Shown here: positions 50,338 through 60,555 of the stretch, in pieces
Layout of the letters: every line of letters begins with the position of its first letter
How positions within the stretch are numbered: the first letter of the stretch is position 1
Assembly (NCBI RefSeq): GCF_018860755.1
Contig: NZ_JAHKPW010000078.1
Location: 1-64,000, forward strand
Origin: Colwellia sp. D2M02
Lineage (GTDB): Bacteria; Pseudomonadota; Gammaproteobacteria; Enterobacterales; Alteromonadaceae
Direction: 5' to 3'
DNA length: 64,000 bases
The notes under the pieces: model-generated
The model's input: the letters and a program-made list of their open reading frames with translations, nothing else
The model's database searches: none
Told to the model about the DNA's origin: nothing
Translations under genes and position numbers: made by a program

Positions 50338-51529
50338 GACGACTGATGTCCTCTTGATGAGTTTTAATAACTTGCTTAAGCAATAGGTATTGTTTTTCAC
50401 TAACCTGTTGCCAACCAAAATGCTCTGCCTGCTCTCTTACCTTAGCCGATGAAATATTCTTAGCGAGTACTGAATGAATACTCGCTGCTATAGCACCGCT
50501 ATCTCGCTGCATAATTAACTCGCCAGCGTTAGGATGAGTGATTATTTCAGCACTACCGCCAACATTAGTCGCCACAACAGGAGTGCCTGATGCTAACGCT
50601 TCTAATAAAACGTTTGGCATACCTTCTCTACTTGAGGCTAACACTAATAAATCAGCACTAGCATAATAGCCAGGTAATTCGGCTTGCTGAATGTTACCAG
50701 TAAAAAATACTCTGTCTTGTAAGCCTAACGCTGTCACTAATTGCGTTAACTCGGCTCTCATTTGACCTTCACCAATCACAATAAGCTTAACCTTAGGTAA
50801 TTGAGTTAGCGCCTCAATGATTAAGTGATGCCCTTTCAACTCAATTAAATTACCGACACTTAGGATTAATTTTTCATCTTTTTCAAATGAAAAAGGTAAC
50901 GTTGGATGAGTTGCATCAGGGGTAAAAAAATCTAAATCGACGCCATTACGCAATACGATAGGTTGTTTTGCTTGAGGTGCGAGCTTGACCATTTCATTCG
51001 CTAAAGCTTGAGAGACCGCGGCACTTGCATTAACTGTCATTAATGCCTGTTTAATGCGTTTACCTGCAATAACATTATCTGGAATAACATTAATATCGCT
51101 ACCACGGGCTGTTACCATAACCGGAATATTCAGCTTTTTACCTAACCAAGCAGCGACGACACCATCTGGGTAAAAGTAATGACTATCTATCATATCAACT
51201 TGGTAACCGCTTAACGTTAAAGACTTCAGTGCCTTTAGGCAGCTACGATATAAAAAATACGGTGTTATATTCATTCCTACTTTGGGAATGACAAGGTATT
51301 TAGGGTGAAAAACGTCAATTCCACTCCGTTTTTCCTGTGTTACGACTTGGCTATATTTTTTATATTCGGCAGCAGGCAACCAGCTCGGAAAATACGGCAC
51401 AGGCGCAATCACTTTAACCTGAGCATCAGGATAACGCTTAACTAATTCTCTCACTCTATTTTCAATAAAAACACCATGACGGTGCTGAATATTATTAGGG
51501 TAAAGTGTAGTTAATACGACAATATTCAT
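50330..51529 (-). CDS. Glycosyltransferase family 4 protein
   Basis: 399 residues. VLTTLYPNNIQHRHGVFIENR opens the acceptor domain and GHHLIIEALTQLPKVKLIVIG and SREGMPNVLLEALASGTPVV form the donor domain. The architecture is like TuaC-type transferases and matches transferases of XrtA loci. Its start overlaps the preceding glycosyltransferase stop by one base, and its stop overlaps the small membrane ORF by 8 bp. Confidence 0.9.
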   Translation of the reverse strand: MNIVVLTTLYPNNIQHRHGVFIENRVRELVKRYPDAQVKVIAPVPYFPSWLPAAEYKKYSQVVTQEKRSGIDVFHPKYLVIPKVGMNITPYFLYRSCLKALKSLTLSGYQVDMIDSHYFYPDGVVAAWLGKKLNIPVMVTARGSDINVIPDNVIAGKRIKQALMTVNASAAVSQALANEMVKLAPQAKQPIVLRNGVDLDFFTPDATHPTLPFSFEKDEKLILSVGNLIELKGHHLIIEALTQLPKVKLIVIGEGQMRAELTQLVTALGLQDRVFFTGNIQQAELPGYYASADLLVLASSREGMPNVLLEALASGTPVVATNVGGSAEIITHPNAGELIMQRDSGAIAASIHSVLAKNISSAKVREQAEHFGWQQVSEKQYLLLKQVIKTHQEDISRHG

Positions 51530-52743
51530 TATTTTATCAGTGAGTTATATAATGGAAGGTAATTACTTACGCTGTTTTTCCAATTACGGATATTTTCAAC
51601 ATAGTTTCTACCGTTAACTAAGACACTTTGTAATTTTTCTTTGTCGTCAAGTAACTCAATGATGCGCTCACTTAGCTGTTCATCATCGCCCGCCTGAAAT
51701 AAAAAACCGGTTTCGTTATCAATAATCAGTTCTCTATGTCCACCAACATCAGATGCAATAACGGGTTTACCTTGCGCCATAGCTTCTAATGGTTTTAACG
51801 GTGTTACCAATTCAGTTAAGCGCATAGGTTTACGCGGATAAACTAATAAGTCGACCAAACTATAGTACTTACCTACTTCACTATGGGCGACACGACCCGT
51901 AAAAATAACTTTGCCTTCAATACCTAATAGCGTTACTAACTGCTTTAAGTTTTGCTCTTGCGGGCCACCACCTACTAATAATAATCGTGCCTTAGGATTA
52001 TGAGCCAGTATTGCTGGCATTGCCTTAATCGCTAAGTCTAGCCCTTCATAGGCATAAAAAGAGCCTAAAAATCCCAGCACATCGCAACCTGTTAGCTCTA
52101 ATGTTTCAGCAAGATCAGCGTTATTGGTTTTGTCTTGCGCTGTTATTACATCAAATTGCTCGATATTAACGGCATTACCAATAACGGTAAATTTACTTTC
52201 TGGGAAGCCACGATTAATCAAGTCGCCTTTAAGACCTTCACAAATAGTGGTAACGGCACTGGCATGACGAACAACATGGGTTTCCATTTTACGAGTTAAG
52301 CGATAACGTAAGTCGTTTTCTTTACAGCTACCATGGTCAACCGCTGCATCTTCCCAAAAGGCACGAATTTCATAAACCACCGGTAAACCAGACTTGCGCC
52401 CTGCCTTTAATGCGGCTAATCCGTTCAATGCTGGAGAGTGAGCATGAATAATGTCAGGCTTTTCGATTTCAATAACTTCTAAAATACGCGCAACCATAGG
52501 CGCAACATACGCCAGCTGATTTAAAACGGGTAGTTTTGACATAACCCCTGAAATAGGTGCGCTACGATAAAATTTAAGCCCGTCTACTTCTTCAACCTCA
52601 ATTTGGTCATTACCATGTTTAGGGCTAGTAACATGGCACGTTTCTATACCCAATGCTTGTTGTTGCTTTAAAATAGAGCGACTACGAAAGGTATAACCGC
52701 TGTGTAGTGGAATTGAATGATCAAATACATGTAAAACTTTCAT
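51529..52743 (-). CDS. XrtA/PEP-CTERM system glycosyltransferase (TIGR04063-like)
   Basis: 404 residues. The start VLHVFDHSIPLHSGYTFRSR and YEIRAFWEDAAVDHGSCKE are hallmarks of a glycosyltransferase type described for exosortase A loci. The donor domain has LGFLGSFYAYEGLDLAIKAM and TPLKPLEAMAQGKPVIASDV. It sits between the amidotransferase gene and another glycosyltransferase. The sugar is unknown. Confidence 0.9.
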   Translation of the reverse strand: MKVLHVFDHSIPLHSGYTFRSRSILKQQQALGIETCHVTSPKHGNDQIEVEEVDGLKFYRSAPISGVMSKLPVLNQLAYVAPMVARILEVIEIEKPDIIHAHSPALNGLAALKAGRKSGLPVVYEIRAFWEDAAVDHGSCKENDLRYRLTRKMETHVVRHASAVTTICEGLKGDLINRGFPESKFTVIGNAVNIEQFDVITAQDKTNNADLAETLELTGCDVLGFLGSFYAYEGLDLAIKAMPAILAHNPKARLLLVGGGPQEQNLKQLVTLLGIEGKVIFTGRVAHSEVGKYYSLVDLLVYPRKPMRLTELVTPLKPLEAMAQGKPVIASDVGGHRELIIDNETGFLFQAGDDEQLSERIIELLDDKEKLQSVLVNGRNYVENIRNWKNSVSNYLPLYNSLIK

Positions 52744-52759
52744 TATTTTCTAGTACCTT

Positions 52760-54706
52760 CTATGCTGCTTCAGCTTGTTTATAAAAAGAAGCAAACATTA
52801 ATAATGTCCATAATGGTGCGCTATATTCACGTCGGCCTGATTGATGGTCATCTAACCATTGAGTAATGGTGTTCATATTAAATAAACCACTGTTATGCAT
52901 TTGTTCACTCAACAGAGTATCACGTAGTTTTTGCTTTAACGGCCCTCTGAACCAGTCAGCTAATGGCACTCTAAAGCCCATTTTTTTACGATAAAGCACA
53001 TCGTGTGGTAAGTGTGGCTCCATCGCTTTTTTCAAAATATATTTACCACAACCGTTTTTAAGCTTTAATGCTGTTGGAATTTTAGCGGACCATTCTACAA
53101 ATTTATGATCAAGAAACGGTACCCTCACTTCTAAGCTGTGCGCCATACTTGCACGGTCAACTTTTGTTAAAATATCGCCAACTAAATAGGTTTTAATATC
53201 TAAATATTGAATCAATGATAATGGGTCATTACCATCAAAGTTGGCTTGGTGTTCTCTAAACACTTCAAGTGCGGTATAGCCTTTTAGTTCTTGATATAGT
53301 TCATCAGAAAACAATGCCTTGCGCTGAGCATCATTTAATAATGACACCCCATGAAAGTAACCTTCGGCAGTGTCCATTGCTAACGATTGAAAAGTAGTTT
53401 TTGCGCGTAAAAATTGTGGTGCCCAATCCATTTTAGGGTAGATTTTACCTAAGGTACCAAAAATAGGCTTACGTACCGAATAAGGTAAAATAGAACGTAC
53501 TTTTTCTTCGTTCATCATCAAACCATAACGACGATAACCCGCTAATAACTCATCTGCGCCATCGCCCGATAAACAAACAGTAACTTTTTCGCGTGCCATT
53601 TGGCAGACACGGTAAGTAGGCATAGCAGAGCTATCAGCATAAGGTTCATCATATAAGCCCGCAAGAATATCAACTAACTCAAAATCATCGCTGGCAACAA
53701 TTTGCTCGTGATGGTCAGTTTGGTACATTGCAGCAACTTCGCGCGCGAAATCGGTTTCATTATAATCTTTAACATCAAACCCTATTGAGCAAGTAGTAAC
53801 TGCTTTTTTCGTGTCACTGTCTTGATTAGCATCTAAGGTTTCAGGATTAGACAATTGTGACATCATGGCGACAACAGCACTTGAGTCTACGCCTCCTGAT
53901 AAAAAAGAGCCTAGTGGCACATCAGCCATCATGTGACTTGCAACTGCGCCTTTAAATTGTTTTTCCATATCGGCAATATAATCGTCTTCGGACATATTAA
54001 TTTGCTGTGAGTAACTCACGTCCCAGTACTGTTCAATAACAGGTGTCGAGTTACCTGCTTGTAGCGTGATAGTATGTCCAGGAGGTAATTTAGCCACTTG
54101 CTGATAGATAGTATGCGGCTCTGCGGCATAGCCTAAAGCAAAATATTGCTCGATAGCCTTTGCATCAATTTTTTTATTCAATCCGGGTACTAACGTGATA
54201 CTTTTCAGTTCTGACGCAAAATATAAAGTGCCCTCGATAATAGAATAGAATAATGGTTTTATCCCTAAGCGATCGCGAGCAATAAATAGCGTTTTCGCTT
54301 GTTTATCCCATATGGCAAAAGTAAACATACCTTGTAATTTATCAACACAAGCACTGCCCCATTGCATGTATGCATGTAGAATGACTTCAGTGTCACTATG
54401 ACTATGAAATACATGTCCAAGCTGCTCTAACTCAATACGGGTATCTTTGAAGTTATAGATTTCGCCATTGAAAATAAGCACATAGTTGCCATCATCACTG
54501 GCCATTGGCTGTTGACCTGTTGATAAGTCAATAATGGATAAACGACGATGCCCTAGTGCAACATGTTCATCTAAATACTCGCCGCCCTCGTCTGGTCCAC
54601 GATGAAATTGCGCCTGATTCATTTGCGCTAATAATTGTTGATTGACTGACGCTTCAGTTAGTGATTTTTCAGCTGCAAGGTGGAGAAAACCGGTAATACC
54701 GCACAT
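52760..54706 (-). CDS. XrtA/PEP-CTERM system amidotransferase (asparagine synthase-like)
   Basis: 648 residues. Cys2 of MCGITGFLHLA is the class II glutaminase nucleophile, followed by QFHRGPDEGGEYLDEHVALG. The C-terminal synthetase domain has the ATP-binding SFLSGGVDSSAVVAMMSQ and LSGDGADELLAGYRRYG. Members of this type found in exosortase A loci are thought to amidate a sugar acid or other carboxyl of the polymer rather than aspartate. It starts 4 bp behind the upstream glycosyltransferase's stop codon. Confidence 0.93.
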   Translation of the reverse strand: MCGITGFLHLAAEKSLTEASVNQQLLAQMNQAQFHRGPDEGGEYLDEHVALGHRRLSIIDLSTGQQPMASDDGNYVLIFNGEIYNFKDTRIELEQLGHVFHSHSDTEVILHAYMQWGSACVDKLQGMFTFAIWDKQAKTLFIARDRLGIKPLFYSIIEGTLYFASELKSITLVPGLNKKIDAKAIEQYFALGYAAEPHTIYQQVAKLPPGHTITLQAGNSTPVIEQYWDVSYSQQINMSEDDYIADMEKQFKGAVASHMMADVPLGSFLSGGVDSSAVVAMMSQLSNPETLDANQDSDTKKAVTTCSIGFDVKDYNETDFAREVAAMYQTDHHEQIVASDDFELVDILAGLYDEPYADSSAMPTYRVCQMAREKVTVCLSGDGADELLAGYRRYGLMMNEEKVRSILPYSVRKPIFGTLGKIYPKMDWAPQFLRAKTTFQSLAMDTAEGYFHGVSLLNDAQRKALFSDELYQELKGYTALEVFREHQANFDGNDPLSLIQYLDIKTYLVGDILTKVDRASMAHSLEVRVPFLDHKFVEWSAKIPTALKLKNGCGKYILKKAMEPHLPHDVLYRKKMGFRVPLADWFRGPLKQKLRDTLLSEQMHNSGLFNMNTITQWLDDHQSGRREYSAPLWTLLMFASFYKQAEAA

Positions 54707-54710
54707 TCGT

Positions 54711-55823
54711 TTATTGTCCTTTAACTAGCGTTTTGTATTGCTGCAAATACGCATTAACCATGTTTGTTTCATTAAAATTAGTAAGCACTTTATTTCGGGC
54801 ATTTTCGCCATGCTCAATAATGAGTTCGGGTTGTTTTATGTAACGCTTTAAAGCTTGAGCTAGTGCTTCAGGATTACTTTTTTCCACTAAATAACCTTCA
54901 ACACCATCGGTAATCACTTCTGGAATACCACCAACGTTGGTGGATACCACCGGAGTTTTTGCTGACATGGCTTCAAGAATAGTCATAGGAATACCTTCGG
55001 CCACTGACGATAAAACAAATACGTCGGTATTGGCGAGTATTTGTGCAACATCATCTCGAGCCCCTAAAAAGTCAACGTTGCTTAATTCATGTTCTTGGCA
55101 GAACGTTTCAAGTATTACTCTTTGTTCACCATCACCAACAATGGCCAACTGTGGCAATGCTTCAATGCCAATGTCGTTTTTGAGTAATAAAAAAGCCTTT
55201 AATAAGGTTGCATGATCTTTTACTGCGGTGATACGCGCGACAATGGCAAAACGAAGCTGCTTGCTTGGTGTTTTAGTAATATTAAAAACTTCGGTATTAA
55301 TGCCGTTTTGAATTAATAGCGTTTTTTTCTGAGTAATGCCAACATGATTAACCAACCAAGAATGTAAGTCTTCACTTACACAGACATAACACTGAATAAA
55401 AGCCGACATTATTTTTCTTAAAAAGTTATGCTTTTTATTCAGTCCTTGTGGATCTCCAATATCGCGGCCATGCTCTGCATGAATATGCCCCTTCACGCCA
55501 GCTAACCAAGCAATAGGATGATACTCAATTGTTGGTAAATTATAAGTGTGCAATATCTGCGGTTTAAGCTGCCTTAATAGTTTAAACAACTTAAAATGAA
55601 TACCTAAGTCACTCCCTTGTTTTTTACCCAAGCAATGTACAGTGACTGGATTATCTACGGCTTGCGCAAAGTTATTGGCATCGGTAAGCGAGATAATAAT
55701 ATGTTGGTAATTCTCATCTTGCATTTGGTTAATACAATTGAGCATTACCCGCTCTAAACCACCAATATCTAAACGATAAATAAGGTGAGCAATAATTGGC
55801 TTACTATTACTCACCACTTTCAT
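54711..55823 (-). CDS. XrtA/PEP-CTERM system glycosyltransferase (TIGR03088-like)
   Basis: 370 residues from the ATG at 55823. The frame is open to 55922 inside xrtA, but those residues are not GT-like. AAGG touches this ATG, so the GTG at 55817, five bases beyond AAGGA, may be the true start. IAHLIYRLDIGGLERVMLNC is the family opening, and VAEGIPMTILEAMSAKTPVV lies in the donor domain. It overlaps the xrtA end by about 17 bp. It adds one sugar during assembly of the exopolysaccharide repeat. Confidence 0.9.
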   Translation of the reverse strand: MKVVSNSKPIIAHLIYRLDIGGLERVMLNCINQMQDENYQHIIISLTDANNFAQAVDNPVTVHCLGKKQGSDLGIHFKLFKLLRQLKPQILHTYNLPTIEYHPIAWLAGVKGHIHAEHGRDIGDPQGLNKKHNFLRKIMSAFIQCYVCVSEDLHSWLVNHVGITQKKTLLIQNGINTEVFNITKTPSKQLRFAIVARITAVKDHATLLKAFLLLKNDIGIEALPQLAIVGDGEQRVILETFCQEHELSNVDFLGARDDVAQILANTDVFVLSSVAEGIPMTILEAMSAKTPVVSTNVGGIPEVITDGVEGYLVEKSNPEALAQALKRYIKQPELIIEHGENARNKVLTNFNETNMVNAYLQQYKTLVKGQ

Positions 55824-57303
55824 CCTTAAATAATTCACTTTGCTTATTGAATGCCGCAATAAGTGTTTTTTCTGCTGTTTCAAGATCAGTAATACCACTA
55901 ACAGAAACTGCGCGAATTTCACTAAAGTCCGATTGTTGAGTCAAGCTATTCCATGCTTGCATTAATTTGGCTTTATTAGCATTAACCGTAAAGTAATCAC
56001 CTATTTTATATTGGTAAAGATAACTTCTTGGAAAGCCTCTGCTATTGCGTAAGTTTACGAGCATTGCATGTTCATTATTAATGATGACTTCTTTGCGAGA
56101 GGCTATGGTCCACAAATCGTGATTATGAGTAACATTTTGCCAAACAATTAATTCGCCTTGGGTTTGTTTATTGCCGTATAACGCTTTAAAAGCTTCAACA
56201 CTTACGTTATTAGCACCACGAATAACGCCATAACGAGTTTCTATCGCATCAACAAAGCTTATACCCCAACTTGAATTACTAGTTTCCTGCTGCTTTTGCT
56301 CTACCGCTAAATCTACCGTAGGTATTGAGCGTAATGTAAATAGAGTGCCACATAAAATAACTAAGGTAGTTGAATAAAGTAAATAATTAGAGCGACTAAT
56401 TGTTGCCGATTTATTGGCTTTATCACCCTCTTCGTTTACAGCTTCAGCATTGTTATCTGAGGTTTTTTCTGGGGCTTTATCGGCAAAAAAGCCACCAATC
56501 CAAAACATTAACATGATAACAAAACCAAAAAACAGCCAACCATAAATTAAATGATCAGCTCCTGTGGCATATTTCATATCAGAATAATAAGCAATAGCAA
56601 CAATGCCATACGCTCGTATTCCGTTAGCTAAAATAGGTAGTATCATCGCAAAAAGCACAAACAATATTTGCTTATAGGTTTTGTTATAGGTTAAATAACC
56701 AAACAAGGTGCCTACGGCAACAGAAGCGATTAAGTAACGAATTCCCGAGCAAGCAACGGCAACTTCAAACATACCTGTAGGTATTTCAATATAAAGGCCA
56801 TTTCGATAAAAAGGAATACCATTAAGGTCAAGGAAAAATACAGTGAACCAAGCGGTAACGTCTTGTAACCAAGGGATTAAATTTTCCCCCATCGGTACAG
56901 CAAATAATAAATAAGCTAATGGAAATTTATAATGCCACGCAACGTTATTACCCACCATAAACCAAGTTAAGCAAATTAATGAAACAACCGCCGAAAGCTG
57001 CCCTAAAACATTAATATCTGCTGCATAAGCAAATAACCAAACAAAAAGTGAACCGAATAAAAATGGTAGTGCCAACCAACTTGGTTTAACTTGGCTACCA
57101 AGTAAGTTTTCTTTATCACGCCAAAGTAACCATAAACTAATAGGAAGAATAAAATAGCCATGTGCAAACGTATCTGAGCGCGCCCATATAGCTTCCATAC
57201 TTAATAACGCATCTTGATAGAGCACCGCCCACGCAACAATAATCAATGCAAACATAGCAATAAAGCGATTATCACGTATTGTCATACCGGTTAAATTACT
57301 CAT
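55807..57303 (-). CDS. xrtA: Exosortase A with C-terminal EpsI domain
   Basis: 498 residues. The membrane part has about 8 helices and the expected catalytic residues: Cys185 (VACSGIRYL), Arg230 (ANGIRAYG) and His251 (GADHLIYGW). After about residue 300 comes a periplasmic EpsI-type domain (DUF3485). Exosortase is thought to cut PEP-CTERM tails and attach exported proteins to a surface polymer, by analogy with sortase. The gene overlaps its upstream neighbour by 8 bp (ATGAGTAA). No PEP-CTERM protein is encoded in this window, so its substrates lie elsewhere. Confidence 0.96.
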   Translation of the reverse strand: MSNLTGMTIRDNRFIAMFALIIVAWAVLYQDALLSMEAIWARSDTFAHGYFILPISLWLLWRDKENLLGSQVKPSWLALPFLFGSLFVWLFAYAADINVLGQLSAVVSLICLTWFMVGNNVAWHYKFPLAYLLFAVPMGENLIPWLQDVTAWFTVFFLDLNGIPFYRNGLYIEIPTGMFEVAVACSGIRYLIASVAVGTLFGYLTYNKTYKQILFVLFAMILPILANGIRAYGIVAIAYYSDMKYATGADHLIYGWLFFGFVIMLMFWIGGFFADKAPEKTSDNNAEAVNEEGDKANKSATISRSNYLLYSTTLVILCGTLFTLRSIPTVDLAVEQKQQETSNSSWGISFVDAIETRYGVIRGANNVSVEAFKALYGNKQTQGELIVWQNVTHNHDLWTIASRKEVIINNEHAMLVNLRNSRGFPRSYLYQYKIGDYFTVNANKAKLMQAWNSLTQQSDFSEIRAVSVSGITDLETAEKTLIAAFNKQSELFKDESGE

Positions 57304-58561
57304 TAATTATGTCCTTTGCAGAAAAGTACTGCTGTAATGGCTGTAATGTATTTTCCCAAGTAAAGTTGTCTATTATCCACTGTCGATTGCTTAAATTGAC
57401 TGCGCTGTCATTTAAATATTTTAGGCAAGCTTGGGCATATACACTTGCCTCATCACTAATCACAACGCCGCTAGATTCTTTGGCGTTAATACCTTCCATC
57501 GCCATTGTGGTTACCACAATAGCTTTATTTAATGACATAGCTTCTAGCACTTTATTTTGTATACCTCGCGCTATTTGCAAAGGCGCAACAACACAAGTTG
57601 CCTTAGCAATAAATGGTCTAATGTCGTGTACTCGGCCAGTAACAACAATACCAGGCTGATCCGCCAATGCTAACACTTCACTGCTTGGGTTACCGCCAAC
57701 AATACAAAAGATAGCTTGTGGGTTTTTAGCAATAATAAACGGCCAAACGTACTTAACAAACCACAATACTGCATCGACATTCGCCCAGTAATCCATAGCG
57801 CCCGTGAAACTAATAAATGGTACGGTAGGTACTGGGCTTTCTGCTGAGAAGTCTGCTTGTGGATCGAAAAAGTCAATATCGACACCATTTAGCACCCCAT
57901 GTACTGACTTTTGCAGTGCTATCGGTTGTCGTGCGCTAAATAATGCTGCTTCATCGGGAGAAACAAACAAACTGTGAGAAAATTCAGCGCATATTTCATC
58001 TTCAACTTGTGCTAATAAACGATATTCACGGTTAAAAAACCACTTAGCGACACCTTGTTTTTTCTGTGCATATTGACGCCACTTATCTGAATCAACATCA
58101 ACAAAGTCAATCACACGCTCTAACGCACTATAACGACTTTCTTGGCAATATTGCGCCATAGAGGAAGAGTATACAAAAACCTTTGCTATTTTATGCTCAG
58201 CGACTATTGCAGAGGTCCACTGCGCCATACGTTTATCATAATAGTAAGGGAGTGTTATGGGCTTGCCAGTAAAAAAGCCTGATAAGCCTTTTATTTTCGA
58301 AAAGGTTTTATTTTGATCAAGATGAAAGACAGAAGCACAATATTTATTGAGTCCATCAACATATTGCTTATCGAAAGGATCATCAATAAAACAACCTAAG
58401 TGAATGGCATAAGTTTCACTCAGCTTCTTTAAAATATTAAACGAGCGAATTTTATCGCCCTTGTTTGGTGGAAACGGAATACGGTGGCAAAGAAACAATA
58501 ATGGCTCTTTGACTGAAACCTTATTATTAGTGGAATGAGGTTGCGATTCGTTACTCATCAC
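57296..58561 (-). CDS. XrtA/PEP-CTERM system glycosyltransferase (TIGR03087-like)
   Basis: 421 residues. LLFLCHRIPFPPNKGDKIRS, FNILKKLSETYAIHLGCFIDD and the late GIQNKVLEAMSLNKAIVVTT match the glycosyltransferase type that accompanies exosortase A. Its end overlaps the xrtA start by 8 bp, and it begins 2 bp after the FemAB-like gene stops. It probably adds an early sugar to the lipid-linked unit. Confidence 0.92.
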   Translation of the reverse strand: MMSNESQPHSTNNKVSVKEPLLFLCHRIPFPPNKGDKIRSFNILKKLSETYAIHLGCFIDDPFDKQYVDGLNKYCASVFHLDQNKTFSKIKGLSGFFTGKPITLPYYYDKRMAQWTSAIVAEHKIAKVFVYSSSMAQYCQESRYSALERVIDFVDVDSDKWRQYAQKKQGVAKWFFNREYRLLAQVEDEICAEFSHSLFVSPDEAALFSARQPIALQKSVHGVLNGVDIDFFDPQADFSAESPVPTVPFISFTGAMDYWANVDAVLWFVKYVWPFIIAKNPQAIFCIVGGNPSSEVLALADQPGIVVTGRVHDIRPFIAKATCVVAPLQIARGIQNKVLEAMSLNKAIVVTTMAMEGINAKESSGVVISDEASVYAQACLKYLNDSAVNLSNRQWIIDNFTWENTLQPLQQYFSAKDIINE

Positions 58562-58563
58562 TA

Positions 58564-59610
58564 TTAGCCCAAATACTTAGATAAAAATGGGCCAATAAAC
58601 TGACTAACTTTTAAAGGTAGTTTTTGCCACAACTGAATAAACAATTTATATTTTGGGTTGTTAGGACTTAAATTAGGTAGCTCTTGTGCGTTAACTAAGT
58701 GGTAATAGTAGTACAGTGACTTAGGCTCCATCCCCCAGTTTTTCTTATACTTAAAAGGGCCGCTATCATTTTTACTTCGACCAAAATCATACCAACGATA
58801 ACCTTTCTCACTGGCATTACACATTACTTGGTAATACATGAAGTCAGCGCTTTTTAAACCACGAGCACTGTCATTACCACCACCGTAATAAGGTAATACT
58901 TGCTCATTAAAGTAAAAATTCATTACCGCACTCGATAATTGATTATTTTTATCTTTAATCACAGCAATATCGATAGCCTCACCAAAAACATCAATAATAT
59001 GAGTGAAAAAACTCTTACTAAATATTGGTGTACCTAAATTACGATAGCTAGTAGATAATAACTCATAGAAATCTGCTAAATTTTCATGGCCTGATGATAG
59101 CGAAAAGTTAAGCTCATTTTTTAATGAGTGACGAATAACTGCACGTTGTTTCTTTTTAATATTCGCTAATATTTGCTCATTATCTTCAGCAAGTTCACAA
59201 CCAAAAGTGCTATGCGCTTGTTTCAATAACAGATCGGAGTCTTGTTTTTCTTGGTATCTAAGTTCAAGATAATCAACCGATAGCTTATCGGCTAACTGGC
59301 AAGCTTCTTTTTCTAACGCTCGCACAATTTCAGGAGAGTCAGCAATTGCACCACCATAAACACAAAAAGGTGTTGAAATAAGTGCATGACCAAATAATTT
59401 ACTTTTAACTTCAACTAAAGGTAAAACGCCACAAATAACGCCTTCTGTTTCAACATACAAAAAATAGCACGGATGATTAAAACTTTGTTCTATGACTTTT
59501 TTCCAGCCACTTAAATGAAAAAAACTTCCTTGCGGATTATTTTTAACGTAAGCATCCCAAGCGCAAGCTTGATCAGAAGTAAGGGTTTTTATTTGGCTGT
59601 TAATATTCAA
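58564..59610 (-). CDS. FemAB family protein, XrtA/PEP-CTERM-associated
   Basis: 348 residues with the GNAT-like fold of FemAB. QGSFFHLSGWKKVIEQSF is near the start, and YYGGGNDSARGLKSADFMYY plus WYDFGRSKNDSGPFKYKKNW form the C-terminal signature of the XrtA-associated branch. These proteins are thought to add amino acids or acyl groups to a polymer building block from aminoacyl-tRNA or another donor. The substrate is unknown. It lies between the deacetylase and the glycosyltransferase. Confidence 0.92.
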   Translation of the reverse strand: MNINSQIKTLTSDQACAWDAYVKNNPQGSFFHLSGWKKVIEQSFNHPCYFLYVETEGVICGVLPLVEVKSKLFGHALISTPFCVYGGAIADSPEIVRALEKEACQLADKLSVDYLELRYQEKQDSDLLLKQAHSTFGCELAEDNEQILANIKKKQRAVIRHSLKNELNFSLSSGHENLADFYELLSTSYRNLGTPIFSKSFFTHIIDVFGEAIDIAVIKDKNNQLSSAVMNFYFNEQVLPYYGGGNDSARGLKSADFMYYQVMCNASEKGYRWYDFGRSKNDSGPFKYKKNWGMEPKSLYYYYHLVNAQELPNLSPNNPKYKLFIQLWQKLPLKVSQFIGPFLSKYLG

Positions 59611-59684
59611 GTTTCCATTCTCTATTTTTAACTGATAGTTATTCGATTAAACGATCATTACGACATATAAGTACGTTTGCTCAG

Positions 59685-60551
59685 CTACTTGCCCAAGTAA
59701 ACACTTTTCATAGTGTCCCATTGGTAATCTTCTAATAAGCGCGCCACTTTGCCTTCCATACGAGACAGGTTGATATAGTGACGTAGTTTAGACTTCATTG
59801 AGGCACTCGTAATACGTGGCTGGTCTGGATCAATTTCCCACGGGTGAAAATAAAAGCTATAGGGCTGTTGCTCATTTGCTAAATAGTTATTTATACGTTT
59901 TTTCGATAACCAATAAGGATACAAGCGAAAATAACCACCGCCACCAATACCAGTATTTTGTTCATTTTTTCGTACTGTTGGAACGGGGATCTCTGAAATA
60001 CCCTCTGGACGATTATATATAAACCTTGGCCATTCAGGCACACCATATAGATCATGCTCAATCGGGTAAGTACTTGAGCTATACTCAAAGCCTAAATCAG
60101 CCAGTATTTGATAGACCCAAGTATTAGTGTCATTAAATGAAAAGCTTGGTGCGCGATAACCAATGATGGCTTGCCCTGCAGCGTCTTCTAAAAGCTGCTT
60201 ACTTTTCGCAACATCATCTTTAAATTGTTGTGGGTTCATTTCAGTCGCGCGCTGATGAGCATAACCGTGGCTTGCTAATTCATGACCTTCATTAACGATT
60301 GCTTTAATTAGTTCAGGGCAACGTTCAGCCACCCAACCTAAGGTGAAAAAGGTACACTTGGCATTTTTTTCAGCAAATAACTCTAACAACCTAAATGTGT
60401 TTTTTTCAACACGTAGTTCTAAGTTTTTCCAGTCTGATTTTTGAATGTTATTTTCAAAAGCAGAAACATGAAAATAGTCTTCGACATCGACTGTCATTAC
60501 TTGTTTTTGAGGCACGTTTAACGTATCTACAATATTACTATTAGACTGCAT
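59685..60551 (-). CDS. XrtA system polysaccharide deacetylase
   Basis: 288 residues from the ATG at 60551, four bases after the upstream gene's stop and with AAGGGG ten bases ahead; a TTG at 60572 is the alternative. MTVDVEDYFHVSAFE and LASHGYAHQRATEMNPQQF are the catalytic motifs of the deacetylase type paired with exosortase A, and IGYRAPSFSFNDTN follows. The late FYFHPWEIDPDQPR is also typical. It would deacetylate the polymer. No signal peptide is visible. Confidence 0.93.
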   Translation of the reverse strand: MQSNSNIVDTLNVPQKQVMTVDVEDYFHVSAFENNIQKSDWKNLELRVEKNTFRLLELFAEKNAKCTFFTLGWVAERCPELIKAIVNEGHELASHGYAHQRATEMNPQQFKDDVAKSKQLLEDAAGQAIIGYRAPSFSFNDTNTWVYQILADLGFEYSSSTYPIEHDLYGVPEWPRFIYNRPEGISEIPVPTVRKNEQNTGIGGGGYFRLYPYWLSKKRINNYLANEQQPYSFYFHPWEIDPDQPRITSASMKSKLRHYINLSRMEGKVARLLEDYQWDTMKSVYLGK

Positions 60552-60555
60552 GTAC